Made by a program: the position numbers and the translations under genes
Assembly (NCBI GenBank): GCA_037481715.1
Contig: JBBFLD010000001.1
Location: 682,001 to 746,000 of the forward strand
DNA length: 64,000 nt
Direction of reading: 5' to 3'
From: Rosettibacter sp037481715
GTDB taxonomy: Bacteria; Bacteroidota; Ignavibacteria; Ignavibacteriales; Melioribacteraceae
Part shown: piece by piece, positions 62,171-64,000 of the stretch
Layout: the number at the start of each line of letters is the position of its first letter
How positions within the stretch are numbered: position 1 is the first letter of the stretch
The notes under the pieces: generated by a model
What the model was told of the DNA's origin: nothing
Seen by the model: the letters and a program-made list of their open reading frames with translations, nothing else
The model's database searches: none

Positions 62171-62646
62171 ACGAAATAAAAGAACTTAATGAACTTATTG
62201 AAATAAGAAATGAGCTAAAAAAACAAAATAAAATTGTTGTTTTCACAAACGGCTGTTTTGATATACTTCATGCAGGACATGTTGATTATCTTAACAAAGC
62301 AAAATCTCTTGGAGATGTTTTAATTGTTGCTGTTAATTCAGATTCATCAATGAAAAAAATCAAAGGGAACAAACGACCAATTGTTCCACAAAATGAAAGA
62401 GCATTCATTATTTCCAATTTGAAGGCAGTTGATTTTGTAACAATCTTTGATGAAGAAACTCCTTATGAATTAATTAAAAAATTAGTGCCCGATGTTCTCG
62501 TTAAAGGAGCTGATTGGTCAAAAGATAAAATTGTTGGCAGCGATATTGTTGAAGCATCAGGCGGAAGAGTAGAAACAATTGAGTTCGTTAATTTTCAATC
62601 AACAACAAATATAATTAATACGATTCTCGAGAAATTCAAAGAATGA
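62167..62646 (+). CDS. hldC: D-glycero-beta-D-manno-heptose 1-phosphate adenylyltransferase
   Basis: A 159-residue nucleotidyltransferase equal to RfaE domain II. Motif FTNGCFDILHAGHVDYL (27-43) carries the HxGH signature; KRPIVPQNERAFIISNL and LVKGADWSKDKIVG complete the active site. It forms ADP-heptose from heptose-1-phosphate and ATP. It overlaps both neighbours by four bases (ATGA on each side), so kinase, adenylyltransferase and the TamB-like gene are translated as a coupled set. Confidence 0.93.
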   Translation: MNEIKELNELIEIRNELKKQNKIVVFTNGCFDILHAGHVDYLNKAKSLGDVLIVAVNSDSSMKKIKGNKRPIVPQNERAFIISNLKAVDFVTIFDEETPYELIKKLVPDVLVKGADWSKDKIVGSDIVEASGGRVETIEFVNFQSTTNIINTILEKFKE

Positions 62647-64000
62647 CTGAAATTAAAAAAACAAAAACTAAACGTTCTCTATCCAGAAAAATAATTAATG
62701 CTTTCATAGGAATATTTCTCGGGGTAATATTTTTATTAATTCTTTTTATTGGTTTTTCTCAAACAAGAACTTTTCGAGAACTTTTTAGAAAAAAAGTAAT
62801 TGAACTGGTAAATAATGAAATCAATGGAAAATTAAATATCGAAAAAATTGATGGAACAATTCTGACTTCCCTTTTCTTAAGAAACACTTCAATCAAGATT
62901 AACAACGATACACTTCTTTATGCAAATAAAATAGAGGTTAAAGTAAGTCCGCTTCAATTAATATTGAAAAAAATCTATGTAAGAAAAATTTCTCTAGAAG
63001 ATACCAAAATAAATTTGCTCCAAAATGAAGATGGAACATGGAATTATCAAAAACTGATTAAGCCAAAACCTGAAGACACAACAAAATCAACTTTCCCATT
63101 TTACATACAGATTAACGATTTACAATTTAAAAACATAAACATCGTAAAACAAACTTATGACAACATTAAATCCAATAAATTTTACAGCACAATTAATTAT
63201 GATGATATCCAAATTAGAAATCTAAATTTGTCTGCTCAGGCTTTTATCGACATTAAAAACTCAGATTATTTATTACTGCTGAAAGAATTTTCTTTCAAAC
63301 CAAATCTGAATCGTTTCACATTAAAAAATATTTCGGGAAATTTTGCAGTTACAAAAAATTTTGCGGCGGTTACAAATTTTGCTTTAGAAACAGACAGCAG
63401 CAATATCAAACTGAATGTTCGACTCGACAGCTTAAATCTCTTTGGGAATGTTGAACTGGATGACTTTAAAAATTGTCCCGTAACTATTGAACTAAATATT
63501 GATTCATTCAACTTTGATGATTTATCATCTTTTATCAAAAGCACAGAAATTTTAAAAGGCAATCCATCATTAAAATTATATGCAAAAGGTAAATTTGGAG
63601 ATTTCAACATTCAAAAACTTGTTCTCGATTACAAAGATTCTCATTTCGAAATTAATGGAAGAATGCTGAATCTCAACAAACCTGAAAAATTATTTATTGA
63701 TGCAAAAATTGTCGACACAGATATTAATTACAAAGATGTAATTGCACTTCTACCTGATTTGAAACTTCCTGAATTTGCTAAGCTTTCTGTATCTTCTGTT
63801 AACATTGAATTTAAAGGCGAACCAACTAATTTCAAAGCAAAATTTGCTGGAAACATTGAAGAAGGAAATCTTGCTTTCGACTGTTCATTAAATCTTAAAA
63901 AAAGCCCAATTGTTTACGACATAAAATTTAAAACCAGCGATATAAATTTAGAACCATTGCTTGGTTTTAAAACAATACTTAATTCTTCAGGATATTTAAC
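62643..64000 (+). CDS. TamB/AsmA-like translocation and assembly protein, partial (3' end outside window)
   Basis: The first 452 codons run to the window end. A short basic N-terminus and one membrane helix (about 17-42, NAFIGIFLGVIFLLILFIGF) are followed by repeats of beta-strand character (VSPLQLILKKIYVRKISLED, IQINDLQFKNINIVKQ, LFGNVELDDF), as in TamB/YtfN and AsmA-type proteins that bridge the inner and outer membranes for lipid or barrel-protein transport. The opening LVNNEINGKLNIEKIDGTI recalls the TamB N-terminal pattern. The ATG overlaps the hldC stop (ATGA). The C-terminal DUF490 domain would lie outside the window. Confidence 0.8.
   Translation, partial: MTEIKKTKTKRSLSRKIINAFIGIFLGVIFLLILFIGFSQTRTFRELFRKKVIELVNNEINGKLNIEKIDGTILTSLFLRNTSIKINNDTLLYANKIEVKVSPLQLILKKIYVRKISLEDTKINLLQNEDGTWNYQKLIKPKPEDTTKSTFPFYIQINDLQFKNINIVKQTYDNIKSNKFYSTINYDDIQIRNLNLSAQAFIDIKNSDYLLLLKEFSFKPNLNRFTLKNISGNFAVTKNFAAVTNFALETDSSNIKLNVRLDSLNLFGNVELDDFKNCPVTIELNIDSFNFDDLSSFIKSTEILKGNPSLKLYAKGKFGDFNIQKLVLDYKDSHFEINGRMLNLNKPEKLFIDAKIVDTDINYKDVIALLPDLKLPEFAKLSVSSVNIEFKGEPTNFKAKFAGNIEEGNLAFDCSLNLKKSPIVYDIKFKTSDINLEPLLGFKTILNSSGYL

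Overview
The window is AT-rich, densely coded bacterial chromosome, most likely from an Ignavibacteria-type member of the Bacteroidota/Chlorobiota group (inference). The supporting signs are five secreted proteins with type IX secretion (T9SS) C-terminal sorting domains of the 'YPNPFNP' style, an LpxC-FabZ fusion inside a bamA-skp-lpx run, bacillithiol synthesis (BshA), lysine synthesis through the LysW carrier protein, and lipid A, heptose and TamB genes that mark a diderm envelope. No rRNA, tRNA, CRISPR array or transposase gene was seen.

Layout. (1) 1-2850, minus: lysine genes of the alpha-aminoadipate/LysW pathway (lysW, homocitrate synthase, lysX, start of lysY). (2) 2974-8038, minus: three SurA/parvulin-type periplasmic folding factors and a MoxR ATPase. 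(3) 8163-13118: an orphan DNA methyltransferase, metG, a small membrane protein and the magnesium channel mgtE. (4) 13301-19405: sugar-nucleotide genes (RmlD-like, PfkB-like, Ugd, RmlC, GalE) and divergent bshA, with a 57-bp tandem repeat. (5) 19579-23556, plus: a carboxymuconolactone decarboxylase-like protein, an unknown membrane protein overlapping a THEP1-like NTPase, and a GH31 glycosidase, followed by an octanucleotide repeat.

(6) 23808-51366, nearly all minus: a polysaccharide locus. Transcription runs from a LacI-type regulator and a GPH-family sugar symporter through a carbohydrate-binding T9SS protein, GH8 exo-oligoxylanase, GH115 alpha-glucuronidase, GH43 and GH10 xylanase. It continues without a strand change into a corrinoid protein, a homocysteine methyltransferase, a MetH-type reactivation protein, two URO-D-family methyltransferases, an SMP-30-type protein, a large secreted protein of unknown function and a Tat/T9SS DUF362 protein. 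GH29 fucosidase and mannonate dehydratase UxuA lie just upstream. A good promoter plus operator is visible before the symporter, and related operator-like 16-mers lie near the regulator.

(7) 51592-64000, plus: envelope assembly genes uppS, bamA, two skp-like genes, lpxD, lpxC-fabZ, lpxA, a lipoate-ligase-like gene, a beta-propeller protein, split hldE (kinase and adenylyltransferase) and a tamB-like gene cut by the window end.

The most interesting point is region 6. The xylan genes are continuous with what looks like a methionine-synthase machine taken apart: homocysteine, B12 and activation modules are all present, but no methyl-tetrahydrofolate module is seen, and two URO-D-type methyltransferases sit in the same locus. 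Since GH115 releases 4-O-methylglucuronic acid from glucuronoxylan, a plausible but unproven reading is a corrinoid pathway that strips O-methyl groups from plant sugars and passes them to homocysteine, leaving glucuronate for the UxuA route.
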